A stretch of 64,000 nt of DNA from Blautia caecimuris (lineage in GTDB: Bacteria > Bacillota > Clostridia > Lachnospirales > Lachnospiraceae): assembly GCF_024622975.1 (NCBI RefSeq), contig NZ_JANJZT010000001.1, positions 248,001-312,000 of the forward strand, given 5' to 3'. The position numbers were made by a program, and so were the translations under genes. Every line of letters starts with the position of its first letter. The stretch's first letter is position 1. The notes below the pieces were generated by a model that ran no database searches, was not told the origin of the DNA, and saw only the letters and a list, made by a program, of their open reading frames with translations. This document shows positions 20,953 to 29,664 of the stretch, one piece after another.

Positions 20953-20996
20953 AAGAAGGCTGTGCCGGGGGAATCTCCGGCACAGTTTTCTTTTTG
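20953..20996 (+). terminator. Terminator of the CUT2 operon
   Basis: AAGAAGGCTGTGCCGG and CCGGCACAGTTTTCTT form a long stem with a T-rich end. Confidence 0.85.
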
Positions 20997-21135
20997 ACAA
21001 AACTGTGTTCCGAAATGTACAAATAATAAACCGGTAAATACCGTTAAGAGAAAGTAATATTATATTTCTGGTGTTAAAATCAATGTATAACAGGGAAAAG
21101 AAATACACTGAAAAAGAATCAGACTAATAAAAAAT

Positions 21136-21150
21136 AATTCCGAATTATGT
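21136..21150. promoter_or_regulatory. Candidate operator in the promoter of the AraC regulator
   Basis: A second exact copy of AATTCCGAATTATGT. Here it directly precedes a TAAAAT -10 element (21151-21156), so bound protein would cover the core promoter. This placement suggests autorepression. Confidence 0.5.
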
Positions 21151-21189
21151 TAAAATAGAAAAAAGAGAATAACATATCCGGAGGAACAT

Positions 21190-22110
21190 ATGAACAGGAT
21201 AAAAGAAAGTATTTTATCAATGGTTGTCAGTGATTCGTTTGATATCCGTACCAGAAACGCAGGAGTATTCCGGTTTCCGGCCGCCTATCGGTACGAAGCC
21301 CATACACACTGTGAAATTGAGATCAATTATATAAACAGCGGATCCTGCATCATGGGAGTGGAAGGCGTTTTTGTTCCACTGAAGCGAGGTGACTGCATCA
21401 TTGTATATGCAGGAGTAAAGCATTTGTTTATTGTGGAGGATAAAGAAAACTGCAGAATCACACAGCTGGAATTTGAGGTGATCAATCTTCCTGAAAAAGC
21501 AAAGGAAATGTGCTTTTTTCGTATGGAAAATCCCTATATCCGGCTTCGAGGGTGCGAGGATGTATGTGAATATATGGAAAGCCTTTGCAGGATCCGGCGG
21601 TATGAAAAAGATAATGCAAACAGAGAAATGCTGGTGCAGCTGGGATATTTTCAGCTTTTTATTGAACTTTCCGAAAAAATAGGCTGTGCTGACAGGGGAT
21701 CTCAGAAAAAAGGGAAAATAGAGAAAATTGATAAAATCATTCAGTACATCAACGAGAACTGGAGAAACGATATCTGTATTGAAGAGATCGCTGAAAGATT
21801 TGAAATCAGTTCCCGTTACATCCGCAAATGTTTTCAGCAGGAAACAGGAATGAGCTGCCAGCAATACATCTGTACCCTGCGGCTTGGAAAGGCAAAGGAA
21901 CTTTTGTGGTTTACAACCAAATCGGTTACAGAGATTGCCATGGATACAGGATTTGGCAGTTCGCAGTATTTTTGCAGAGTATTTCAGAAGCATGAACATA
22001 TGGCTCCTATGGAATACAGAAATTTATGGAAAAACAGGAACCGAAAGGGCTTTCCAGGACAAAGCTCTGAACCTGAAAAAAAGAATCAGATCAAGGAGGA
22101 AAAGAAATGA
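21190..22110 (+). CDS. AraC family transcriptional regulator
   Basis: The 306-residue protein has an N-terminal cupin-like sensor domain (YEAHTHCEIEINYINSGSCIMGVEGVFVPLKRGDCIIVYAGVKH) and a C-terminal double helix-turn-helix (about residues 185-285) with ICIEEIAERFEISSRYIRKCFQQETGMSCQQYI and VTEIAMDTGFGSSQYFCRVFQKHEHMAPMEYR. It should sense a sugar-like ligand and regulate the CUT2 transporter and the methyltransferase genes that follow. The start has GGAGGAAC. Its last codons overlap the next gene by 4 bp (ATGA), so regulator and methyltransferase operon are translationally coupled. Confidence 0.9.
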   Translation: MNRIKESILSMVVSDSFDIRTRNAGVFRFPAAYRYEAHTHCEIEINYINSGSCIMGVEGVFVPLKRGDCIIVYAGVKHLFIVEDKENCRITQLEFEVINLPEKAKEMCFFRMENPYIRLRGCEDVCEYMESLCRIRRYEKDNANREMLVQLGYFQLFIELSEKIGCADRGSQKKGKIEKIDKIIQYINENWRNDICIEEIAERFEISSRYIRKCFQQETGMSCQQYICTLRLGKAKELLWFTTKSVTEIAMDTGFGSSQYFCRVFQKHEHMAPMEYRNLWKNRNRKGFPGQSSEPEKKNQIKEEKK

Positions 22111-23171
22111 CAAATCGGGAGAATTTTCTGTCGCTGCTGCGCAGACAGGGCTATGAACATGTACCTGTAGAATTTGTACTTTGTCCACATTTACAGAAGC
22201 TGTGTAAAGAGAAGCTCGGAGCAGAGGATTATGAGGAATACTTTGGATTTCCATGGCGCAGAGTGGACGACCTGAAGCTTGCAGACCAGGATGTGGAGAA
22301 ATTCAGGAAATTTTATGAAAGACCGCTGGCGGAAGGAGCGGATATTGATCTCTGGGGAGTAGGACATGAAAAATCACCCAACAGCATGCATATGACTTAT
22401 ATGCGCCATCCGATGGAAGATATGGAAACTCTGGAAGAAGTTATGGAATATCCCTTCCCGGATTTTGCACATGCAGACGGATCTCATCAGCCAGAGCAGG
22501 TGAAAAAAATCAAAGAGCAGGATCTTGTGGCTTTGGGCGATATGCAGATGACGATATGGGAATGTGCCTGGTATATGAGAAGTATGGAAGAATTGTTCTG
22601 TGATATGGGTGACGAAAATGAGATTGCGGAATTCCTTTTTGATAAGGTAACAGAGCTGTCACTGATACGTGCAAAAGCCTACGCGAATGCAGGCGTGGAT
22701 GTTCTGTTTCTGGGCGATGATATCGGAATGCAGCATACCATCATGATGAGCGAAGAACTGTACTGCCGGTGGATCAAGCCAAGACTGAAAAAAATCATTG
22801 ATGAAGTAAAGCGGATTAATCCGGAGATCATTATCTTTTATCATTCCTGCGGATTTATAGAGCCTATGATTCCTCATCTTATCGAAGCAGGTGTAGATGT
22901 GCTGAATCCGATTCAGAGTGAGTGTATGGATTTTGGGGAAATTTATCAGAAATACGGAGATAAAATCTCTTTCCATGGAACCATCGGAACACAGACAGTA
23001 ATGCCGAAAGGCACACCGGAAGAAGTGAAAGAAGCTGTGTGGAAAAACCTGGATATCGCAGGGGAAAAAGGCGGGCTTTTTGTAGCGCCTACACATATGC
23101 TGGAACCGGAAGTGCCTCTTGAAAACATACTGGCTTATGTAGAAGCATGCCGGACATATCGCAGGTCTTAA
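22107..23171 (+). CDS. Uroporphyrinogen decarboxylase-family (corrinoid) methyltransferase
   Basis: The 354-residue protein has the UROD fold of MtaA/MtbA/CmuA-type enzymes rather than a heme enzyme: YANAGVDVLFLGDDIGMQHTIMMSEELY, IIIFYHSCGFIEPMIPHLIEAGVDVLNPIQSECMD, ISFHGTIGTQTVMPKGTPEEV and GLFVAPTHMLEPEVPLENI. His/Cys residues in YHSCG are candidate zinc ligands. With the corrinoid protein and a second UROD protein immediately downstream, it most likely demethylates an O-methyl (methoxy) substrate and passes the methyl group to the corrinoid. The substrate is unknown. Confidence 0.8.
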   Translation: MTNRENFLSLLRRQGYEHVPVEFVLCPHLQKLCKEKLGAEDYEEYFGFPWRRVDDLKLADQDVEKFRKFYERPLAEGADIDLWGVGHEKSPNSMHMTYMRHPMEDMETLEEVMEYPFPDFAHADGSHQPEQVKKIKEQDLVALGDMQMTIWECAWYMRSMEELFCDMGDENEIAEFLFDKVTELSLIRAKAYANAGVDVLFLGDDIGMQHTIMMSEELYCRWIKPRLKKIIDEVKRINPEIIIFYHSCGFIEPMIPHLIEAGVDVLNPIQSECMDFGEIYQKYGDKISFHGTIGTQTVMPKGTPEEVKEAVWKNLDIAGEKGGLFVAPTHMLEPEVPLENILAYVEACRTYRRS

Positions 23172-23197
23172 ACAGTAATAGATAAAGGAGGAGCAGC

Positions 23198-23836
23198 ATG
23201 TCAATTTTAGAAGAAATATCCGAGTTTTTACAGAAAGGGAAAAGAAAAAACGTAAAGGCTCTGATCGAACAGGCACTGGAAGAGGGAATTGATCCCAAAA
23301 TAATCCTGAAGGAAGGCCTGATGTCAGGAATGAGCATCATTGGCGGAAAATTTAAAAGAGAGGAAGTTTTTGTACCGGACGTCATGATGGCGGCCCGGGC
23401 TATGAATGTGGGTCTGAGTATTCTGGAACCAAAGCTGGTGGAAGCGGGAAATGAGCCGATTGGACGAGTGGTGATTGGTACTGTACAGGGAGATCTTCAC
23501 GATATCGGAAAGAATCTTACTGCCATGCTTTTGAAGGGAGCCGGTTTTGAAATCTATGATATGGGAGTTGACGTCAGCGCAGAGGCATTTCTGGAAAAAG
23601 CAGAAGAAGTCAATGCGGATATTATCGGACTGTCCGCCCTTTTATCCACAACGATGTCACAGATGAAAGAGGTCATTGATCTTCTGAAAGAAAAGAACCT
23701 TCGTGACAAGTATATTGTTATGATTGGGGGAGCGCCGATCACCAACGAATTTGCAGAAGAGATCGGTGCGGATTATTATACACCGGATGCAGCGTCAGCA
23801 GCAGAGGTGGCAAAAAAAGCAGTAGAGAGTAAATAA
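23198..23836 (+). CDS. Corrinoid (methyl-carrier) protein
   Basis: The 212-residue protein consists of an N-terminal helical cap domain (about residues 1-85; SGMSIIGGKFKREEVFVPDVMMAARAMNVGL) and a Rossmann-type cobalamin domain. The motif DLHDIGKN (histidine about residue 101) provides the lower axial cobalt ligand, and SALLSTTM and MIGGAPITNEFAEEIGADYY complete the B12 signature. It is the size and layout of MtaC/MtbC methyl carriers. AAAGGAGGAGC precedes the ATG. It sits between two UROD-type methyltransferases, the usual three-component arrangement. Confidence 0.93.
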   Translation: MSILEEISEFLQKGKRKNVKALIEQALEEGIDPKIILKEGLMSGMSIIGGKFKREEVFVPDVMMAARAMNVGLSILEPKLVEAGNEPIGRVVIGTVQGDLHDIGKNLTAMLLKGAGFEIYDMGVDVSAEAFLEKAEEVNADIIGLSALLSTTMSQMKEVIDLLKEKNLRDKYIVMIGGAPITNEFAEEIGADYYTPDAASAAEVAKKAVESK

Positions 23837-23868
23837 AAGAGAAAATCCAGGTAATGGGGGCAATTATT

Positions 23869-24876
23869 ATGAAGAGAAATATGAAGCAATGGGCTTATGA
23901 CTATATTCATGCACCAGAAAAGAAGGCCATGCCGATACTTTCTTTCCCGGGTGTTCAGATCATTGGCCATACAGTAGACCAGCTGGTAAGAAGCGGAGAA
24001 CTGCAGGCGCAATGTATGCAGGCTGTCTCGGAACGCTTTGACACAGGTGCGGCATTCAGCCTTATGGATCTGTCTGTGGAGGCAGAGGCTTTTGGCGCGC
24101 CGGTATGCTACAGCGAAGACGATGTACCTACGGTTCATGGGATCCTGATCCATGATGAAGAGGAAGCGGAAGCACTGAAGATTCCTGAAGTAGGGGCAGG
24201 AAGGACCGGAGAATGTGTGGAGGGAATCCGCAAAGCATGTGAAAGAATCAGGAATAAACCGGTTCTTGCCGGAATCATCGGACCATATTCTCTTGCGGGA
24301 AGACTTCTGGATATGTCAGAAATTATGCTTCTCTGCTTTGATGAACCGGAAATGGTAGAAATGATACTGGAAAAAGCAACTGCTTTTTTGATCCAGTATG
24401 CAAAGGCATTTAAAGAAGCGGGAGCCAATGGAATCTGTATGGCAGAACCGGCGGCGGGACTTCTGTCTCCCGCGCTGATGGATGAATTTTCTACTCCCTA
24501 TGTACAGAAGGTAAGGGAAGCAGTGGAAGATGAAAACTTTATTTTTATGTATCACAATTGTGGAAATATTTCTCCTCTTCTGGATCGTATCCGGGCATTG
24601 GATATGCAGGCATACAGTATTGGAAATGCGGTTGATGTGGAAAAAGTTCTGAAAGTGATTCCGGAAGACCGTATAGTGATCGGCAACATCGATCCTGCAG
24701 GAACGATTCGCAGTGGCACGCCGGAAAAAATCAGGAAAGAGACGCTGGAGCTTTTAAATCGATGCGGAAAGTATCCGAACTTTGTGATCTCCAGCGGATG
24801 CGATATTCCTCCGGCTGCACCTCTTGAAAATATTCAGGCATTCTTTGACGCCGTAAAGGAATATTATACCAGATAA
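23869..24876 (+). CDS. UROD-family methyltransferase (MtaA/CmuA-like)
   Basis: About 335 residues, closest in pattern to MtaA-type methylcobamide methyltransferases: ERFDTGAAFSLMDLSVEAEAFG, GIIGPYSLAGRLLDMSE, YAKAFKEAGANGICMAEPAAGLLSP, FMYHNCGNISPLLD and SSGCDIPPAAPLENI. The His and two Cys residues in YHNCG and SSGCD match the zinc site that activates a thiol acceptor in MtaA. In a bacterium without methanogenic coenzyme M the real acceptor is uncertain and may be tetrahydrofolate via another enzyme. I preferred the ATG at 23869 (after GGGGG) to an ATG 15 bp earlier. Confidence 0.8.
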   Translation: MKRNMKQWAYDYIHAPEKKAMPILSFPGVQIIGHTVDQLVRSGELQAQCMQAVSERFDTGAAFSLMDLSVEAEAFGAPVCYSEDDVPTVHGILIHDEEEAEALKIPEVGAGRTGECVEGIRKACERIRNKPVLAGIIGPYSLAGRLLDMSEIMLLCFDEPEMVEMILEKATAFLIQYAKAFKEAGANGICMAEPAAGLLSPALMDEFSTPYVQKVREAVEDENFIFMYHNCGNISPLLDRIRALDMQAYSIGNAVDVEKVLKVIPEDRIVIGNIDPAGTIRSGTPEKIRKETLELLNRCGKYPNFVISSGCDIPPAAPLENIQAFFDAVKEYYTR

Positions 24877-24877
24877 G

Positions 24878-24927
24878 AAAAAACCGATGGCTGAGACTCT
24901 TTTATAGTCTTTGCCGTCGGTTTTTTA
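24878..24927. terminator. Bidirectional terminator between the methyltransferase operon and an AraC gene
   Basis: AAAAAACCGATGGC and GCCGTCGGTTTTTT form a stem with A and T runs on both sides, so it can serve the two convergent transcripts. Confidence 0.85.
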
Positions 24928-24930
24928 TGC

Positions 24931-25788
24931 TTAAAGAGAAGAATCTGAAAAAATGCTGGAACGGAACTGGCTGGGAGTCATATGCTCCCATTTTTTAAAG
25001 GTAGAGCAGAAACTGCTTTCACTGCTGAAACCGGAGGAAAAAGCGATATCCTTTATGGGGAGATCCGGTGTGCGTAAAAGATATTTGGCGGAATTGATCC
25101 GTGTTGCAATGAGATACTGATATGGAGTATAGCCGGTTTCAGCGGAAAAGATCCGGGTAAAATGAAACAGGCTCATATTGGAATTGGCAGCCAGTGTCTC
25201 CATGGTCAGATGTTCGCTGAAATGCTTGCTGATGTAGATCAGAGAATTTTCAATTACCTCAGAATGGGAAAAGGTGGTTTTTGCCTGAGAACGGGAATTC
25301 AGGAGCGCATTGAGAATCTGGGTAATGCGGTCTGATACCATATACTCTTTAATGGGCATTGCTTTTTTGAAAAGGTCAACAAGTTTTTCCATATTGTGGA
25401 TAACCGGAGACGGATTGGAGGGGGAAAAAACAATTCCCTGAACAGAGAGCAGCTCATAGTAGGAACGGGCAAGAGGACCGTCAAAATGAAGCCAGAGGAC
25501 ATCCGAATCTTCATCAAAACGATATCCATGAGGCTGATAGCAGTCCAGAAGGATAAAATTTCCGGAAGAGACCCGAAGTTCTTCATTCTGATACTGGATC
25601 AGGCAGGAACCTTTGATCAGATACATAAGAAGAAAACTGTCGTAGCTGTTCCGCCAGAGAGAGTATCCGGTCTCGTATTCAAAATATCCAAGAGCTATGG
25701 GATAAAGATAAAGCCTGGAAGCCGTAGCGCTGGGCTGATAGAGATAATAGTGAGAGTGCTCTTTTACTTTCGCTTCTTTTGAACGCAT
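24931..25788 (-). CDS. AraC family transcriptional regulator
   Basis: About 285 residues with an N-terminal cupin sensor domain (LMYLIKGSCLIQYQNEELRVSSGNFILLDCYQPHGYRF) and a C-terminal AraC DNA-binding domain (LTMETLAANSNMSLFHFTRIFSAETGYTPYQYLIATRI and IKDIAFSSGFSSESSFCSTFKKWEHMTPSQFR). I chose the ATG at 25788 because AAAGGTGAT precedes it. It is divergent from the DUF5107-TPR gene and convergent with the methyltransferase operon. The DUF5107-TPR gene is its most likely target. Confidence 0.9.
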   Translation of the reverse strand: MRSKEAKVKEHSHYYLYQPSATASRLYLYPIALGYFEYETGYSLWRNSYDSFLLMYLIKGSCLIQYQNEELRVSSGNFILLDCYQPHGYRFDEDSDVLWLHFDGPLARSYYELLSVQGIVFSPSNPSPVIHNMEKLVDLFKKAMPIKEYMVSDRITQILNALLNSRSQAKTTFSHSEVIENSLIYISKHFSEHLTMETLAANSNMSLFHFTRIFSAETGYTPYQYLIATRINSAKYLLRTPDLPIKDIAFSSGFSSESSFCSTFKKWEHMTPSQFRSSIFSDSSL

Positions 25789-25882
25789 GGTGATCACCTT
25801 TCTGCTTTTTATTTTATAAGATTATAGAGCAATTTTTTGAAACTTTAAAGCAAGTTAAATGAATGATTCACAGGAAAAAGAC

Positions 25883-25891
25883 TGGTATAAT
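25883..25891 (+). promoter_or_regulatory. Extended -10 promoter of the DUF5107-TPR gene
   Basis: TGGTATAAT is an extended -10 element. No good -35 is visible, which fits activator control by the divergent AraC regulator. Confidence 0.45.
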
Positions 25892-25943
25892 TATAATATC
25901 AAAAACATAAAGTCAAAGCAATAAAAATGTATGGGAGGTAACT

Positions 25944-28900
25944 ATGAACGAGGTAAAGGTTTGGGAAGAAGAGTTGATTCTTCCAACATATGAAATAGGA
26001 GAAGCAGAAAAAAATCCTATTTTTTCTGAAAAACGTGTTTATCAGGGAAGTTCAGGAAGAGTTTATCCGTATCCTGTTACAGAAAAGATCCGGGACGAAA
26101 AGATTGACAAAGCATGGAAGGCTGTGATCCTGGAGAATCAGTATATTCGTGTTACAATCCTGCCCCAGCTTGGAGGAAGGATTTTAAGAGCCTATGATAA
26201 AACAAATGATTATGATTTTGTATACTACAATCATGTGATCAAACCGGCTCTGGTGGGACTCACCGGACCCTGGATCTCCGGCGGTATTGAGTTTAACTGG
26301 CCGCAGCATCACAGACCGACTACATATCTCCCTGTAGATTATGCAGTTTCTGAGCACGAGGACGGAAGCAGGACTGTTATGGTCAATGATGTGGACCAGA
26401 TGTACGGAACAAAGGGAATTGCATCCTTTACGCTTTATCCGGACAAGGCCTATATTGAAATCCGTGGACAGCTTTACAACCGGACTCCGATGCCTCAGAC
26501 TTTCCTTTGGTGGGCAAATCCGGCAGTTCCGGTAAATGACAATACACAGTCTGTATTTCCGCCGGATGTCCATGCAGTGATGGATCATGGCAAGAGAGAC
26601 GTATCAAAATTCCCGATTGCCACTGGAGTTTATTATAAACATGACTACAGTGAAGGTGTAGATATTTCCAGATATAAAAATATCCCGGTGCCGACTTCCT
26701 ACATGGCGGAAAAGTCAGAGTTTGATTTTGTGGGAGGCTATGACTACGGAAAAGAAGCCGGTATTCTTCATGTGGCAGATCATCATATTTCCCCTGGAAA
26801 AAAACAGTGGACTTGGGGCTGCGGTGATTTTGGAAAAGCATGGGACCGCAATCTTACAGATGAGGATGGTCCGTACATTGAGCTTATGACAGGAGTTTAC
26901 ACAGATAACCAGCCGGATTTTACCTGGCTGAAGCCATTTGAGGAAAAGACCTTCAAACAGTATTTTATGCCTTATAAAAAAGTGGGATATGTAAAAAATG
27001 CTTCCATTGACGCCATGGTCAATATGGAGGTTGAAAATGGAAAGGTATCTCTCTGTGTTTATACAACAGGAGAAGAAAAAGATGCCCGAATTGTACTGGA
27101 AAGAAGGGGAGAAGAAATTTTCTGCGATACAGCCGATATTTCTCCTGTCAGAATTTATGAAAAAGAGCTTTCTGTTGAGACAGAAGATAAAACAGAACTG
27201 ACTGTCCGTGTTTTAAATGCACAGGGAAGAGTTCTGGTAGAATTTACACCTCTGGAAGAAAATATACCGGAGCTTCCGAAACCTGCTGAGGCGGCAAAGG
27301 CTCCGGAAGAGATCCTTACCTGCGAAGAACTGTATCTGACAGGTCAGCATATTGAACAGTACAGACATGCAACCTATCTTCCGGATCCGTACTATCTGGA
27401 GGGACTGAAAAGGGATGCAGGAGACATCCGTCTGAATACTGCTTATGGAATGCTTCTGTTCAGACGGGGACAGCTGAAAGAAAGTGAAGCATATTTCCGA
27501 AAAGCGTTGGAACGCATGACCTGGAAAAATCCAAATCCGTATAACAGTGAAGCATATTATGACCTGGGACTTACACTTTTCTATCAGGGAAGATATGAGG
27601 AAGCCTATGATGCGTTCTTTAAAGCAACATGGACAAATGAGCAGCAGGAAATGTCATTCTATTTCCTGGCAGCCATTGCATCCATGAAAAAAGACTATCT
27701 TTCTGCGCTGGAACTTGTGGAAAAAGGACTGGTCAAAAACAGTCATAACATTAAGGCAAGAGGGCTGAAGGCATCAATTCTTCGAAAACTGGGATGCACA
27801 GAACAGGCAGAAAAATGGATCGCAGAAAATCTTGAAATAGACTGCTTTGATTTTGTATCTTCCTATGAGGAAATTCTTTTGTCACAGCCGGAAGAACAGA
27901 ATAACAGAAAACAGCTTCTGAAAGCAAAAATGAGAAACTTCCATCAGAACTTTATCCAGGCAGCCATCGATTATATGGAAGGCGGATTTTATCAGGAAGC
28001 GCTGGAAATACTGAATATCTGTGACGCACAGTGGCCGATGCTTTACTACTATCGCGGCGCTACCCTTAAAAAGATGGGAGATATCGAGGCTGCAAAAGAG
28101 ATGTTCTGTCTTGCAGACAAAGCAGACCCCTATTGCTGTTTCCCAAATCGACTGGAGGATATCCATGTACTGCAAATGGCGGCAAAAGTAACTCCGCAGT
28201 GTCCGAAAGCTTATTACTATCTCGGAAATATCTGGTATGACAAGCGTCAGTATCAGGAAGCACAGGAAAACTGGGAAAAGGCTGCCGGGCTGGATCCGGA
28301 ATACCCGACCACTCTCCGTAATCTTGCTCTTGTATATTATAATAAAATCAATGATCCCAGCCGCGCCCGCCTTGTTCTGGAAAAAGCGTTTGCACTGGAT
28401 CCTTCCGATGCAAGAGTATTCCTGGAGCTTGACCAGCTGTATAAGAAATTAAAAATGTCTGCAGAGGACAGACTTGCTTTTTATGAGAAACATAAAGAAA
28501 CCTTTGTAAAGAGAGACGATCTGTTCATTGAATATATCACTCTCAAAAACTTTACAGGTGAATACGAAACCGCCTATGAGCTTCTGATGGGAAGAAAATT
28601 CCATCCATGGGAAGGCGGAGAAGGAAAAGCAACTACCCAGTATACCACAGCTCTTGTAGGAATGGCGAAAAGAGCCCTTGCAGAGAAAAATTACGAGGAA
28701 GCAGAAGAGCTTTTGGAAAAAGCCCTTGTTTATCCGGAGAATCTGGGAGAAGGAAAGCTTGAGGGAACAAAGGACAACCATATCAATTATTATCTGGCTG
28801 TGGCAAAGGCGGCTCTTGGTAAGGAGGCATGCGCAGAGGAACTTCTGGAAAAAGCAACAACAGGAACAGATGAACCTGCGGGAATGATGTTCTACTATGA

Positions 28901-29249
28901 CCAGCCTGCAGATATGATCATGTATCAGGGAATGGCTCTGGAAAAACTGAAAAAAAGCACACCCTCAAAATCAAGGTTCCAGAAGCTGATCAGTTATGGA
29001 GAGGCTCATATTTATGATGAAGTAAAAATGGATTACTTTGCAGTATCCTATCCGGATCTTCAGATTTTTGAGGAGGATCTTACCAGAAAGAATCAGGCTC
29101 ACTGCTATTACCTTATGGGGCTTGGAAATCTGGGGCTGAAAAATATGGAAAAGGCAGCTCAGTATTTCAAAGATACCTTAAAACTTGATCCCCATCATCT
29201 GAATGCAAGAATTTATTTAATGGATATTGAAAGGGAAATATCTGTCTGA
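25944..29249 (+). CDS. DUF5107 domain protein with C-terminal TPR repeats
   Basis: A large cytoplasmic protein of 1101 residues without a signal peptide. The N-terminal third (about residues 1-340) is a DUF5107-type beta-sandwich resembling mutarotase folds, with VTILPQLGGRILRAYDKTNDYDFVYYN, GPWISGGIEFNWPQHHRPTTY and LWWANPAVPVNDNTQSVFPPD. Residues about 480-1095 are serial tetratricopeptide repeats (for example GMLLFRRGQLKESEAYFRKAL, AYYYLGNIWYDKRQYQEAQENWEKAAGLDPEYP). DUF5107 proteins often occur in carbohydrate loci, and a carbohydrate-active or sugar-binding role is plausible. The exact activity is unknown. AGGAGG-like sequence precedes the ATG. Confidence 0.85.
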   Translation: MNEVKVWEEELILPTYEIGEAEKNPIFSEKRVYQGSSGRVYPYPVTEKIRDEKIDKAWKAVILENQYIRVTILPQLGGRILRAYDKTNDYDFVYYNHVIKPALVGLTGPWISGGIEFNWPQHHRPTTYLPVDYAVSEHEDGSRTVMVNDVDQMYGTKGIASFTLYPDKAYIEIRGQLYNRTPMPQTFLWWANPAVPVNDNTQSVFPPDVHAVMDHGKRDVSKFPIATGVYYKHDYSEGVDISRYKNIPVPTSYMAEKSEFDFVGGYDYGKEAGILHVADHHISPGKKQWTWGCGDFGKAWDRNLTDEDGPYIELMTGVYTDNQPDFTWLKPFEEKTFKQYFMPYKKVGYVKNASIDAMVNMEVENGKVSLCVYTTGEEKDARIVLERRGEEIFCDTADISPVRIYEKELSVETEDKTELTVRVLNAQGRVLVEFTPLEENIPELPKPAEAAKAPEEILTCEELYLTGQHIEQYRHATYLPDPYYLEGLKRDAGDIRLNTAYGMLLFRRGQLKESEAYFRKALERMTWKNPNPYNSEAYYDLGLTLFYQGRYEEAYDAFFKATWTNEQQEMSFYFLAAIASMKKDYLSALELVEKGLVKNSHNIKARGLKASILRKLGCTEQAEKWIAENLEIDCFDFVSSYEEILLSQPEEQNNRKQLLKAKMRNFHQNFIQAAIDYMEGGFYQEALEILNICDAQWPMLYYYRGATLKKMGDIEAAKEMFCLADKADPYCCFPNRLEDIHVLQMAAKVTPQCPKAYYYLGNIWYDKRQYQEAQENWEKAAGLDPEYPTTLRNLALVYYNKINDPSRARLVLEKAFALDPSDARVFLELDQLYKKLKMSAEDRLAFYEKHKETFVKRDDLFIEYITLKNFTGEYETAYELLMGRKFHPWEGGEGKATTQYTTALVGMAKRALAEKNYEEAEELLEKALVYPENLGEGKLEGTKDNHINYYLAVAKAALGKEACAEELLEKATTGTDEPAGMMFYYDQPADMIMYQGMALEKLKKSTPSKSRFQKLISYGEAHIYDEVKMDYFAVSYPDLQIFEEDLTRKNQAHCYYLMGLGNLGLKNMEKAAQYFKDTLKLDPHHLNARIYLMDIEREISV

Positions 29250-29340
29250 TCAAGAAAAGTAAAAAATTCCGGAATACTATAAGGCGGGGAATGAATCCTG
29301 CTGATGTCCGGCTGTTTCTGTAAAAAATCAGGTACAATCA

Positions 29341-29383
29341 TTTCTCCGGTCAGTGATAACATTTCACTGACTGGAGTTTTGGT
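29341..29383 (+). terminator. Terminator after the DUF5107-TPR gene
   Basis: CTCCGGTCAGTG and CACTGACTGGAG pair (one G-T wobble), followed by a short T run. Confidence 0.65.
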
Positions 29384-29424
29384 GTATGTTTTATAGAAAT
29401 TTAAGAATTGAAAAGAACAATTTG

Positions 29425-29433
29425 TGCTATAAT
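29425..29433 (+). promoter_or_regulatory. Extended -10 promoter of the kinase operon
   Basis: TGCTATAAT forms an extended -10 element. The transcript would start near 29440 and carry the whole MITE-like repeat in its leader. Confidence 0.45.
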
Positions 29434-29489
29434 ACAAACATCAACATTTCTTTTTCCGGAGTTCATCCGGTAAGTTCCCATTTTATTTT

Positions 29490-29631
29490 TTATAAATGAG
29501 TAAATATCAAATTCTACACAATAGAATCCGTAATATACGGACATAAAAGAAAGATCAGGCTGTATATGTGTATGTTATAAAGACAGATTCGTGAGTATTT
29601 TTGTGCACTTTTTCAAAGTTGTTCATTAAGA
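29490..29631 (+). repeat. MITE-like repeat, copy 1 (degenerate)
   Basis: About 142 bp that aligns over its whole length with the reverse complement of 31927-32068 at roughly 84% identity by hand. Shared blocks include ATAGAATCCGTAATATACG, ACATAAAAGAAAGAT and GCACTTTTTCAAA. Its left end TATAAATGAGTAAAT is preserved, and the right end (GTTCATTAAG) is eroded. No clear target-site duplication remains. Confidence 0.8.
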
Positions 29632-29664
29632 TATATGAAAAGATCAGACATGTAATTTGTGCGC

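Noticed and set aside
22107-24876. Heme-pathway uroporphyrinogen decarboxylases
   Set aside because: The genes flank a corrinoid carrier and have His/Cys zinc-type motifs. No other heme genes are present, so methyltransferase function is far more likely.
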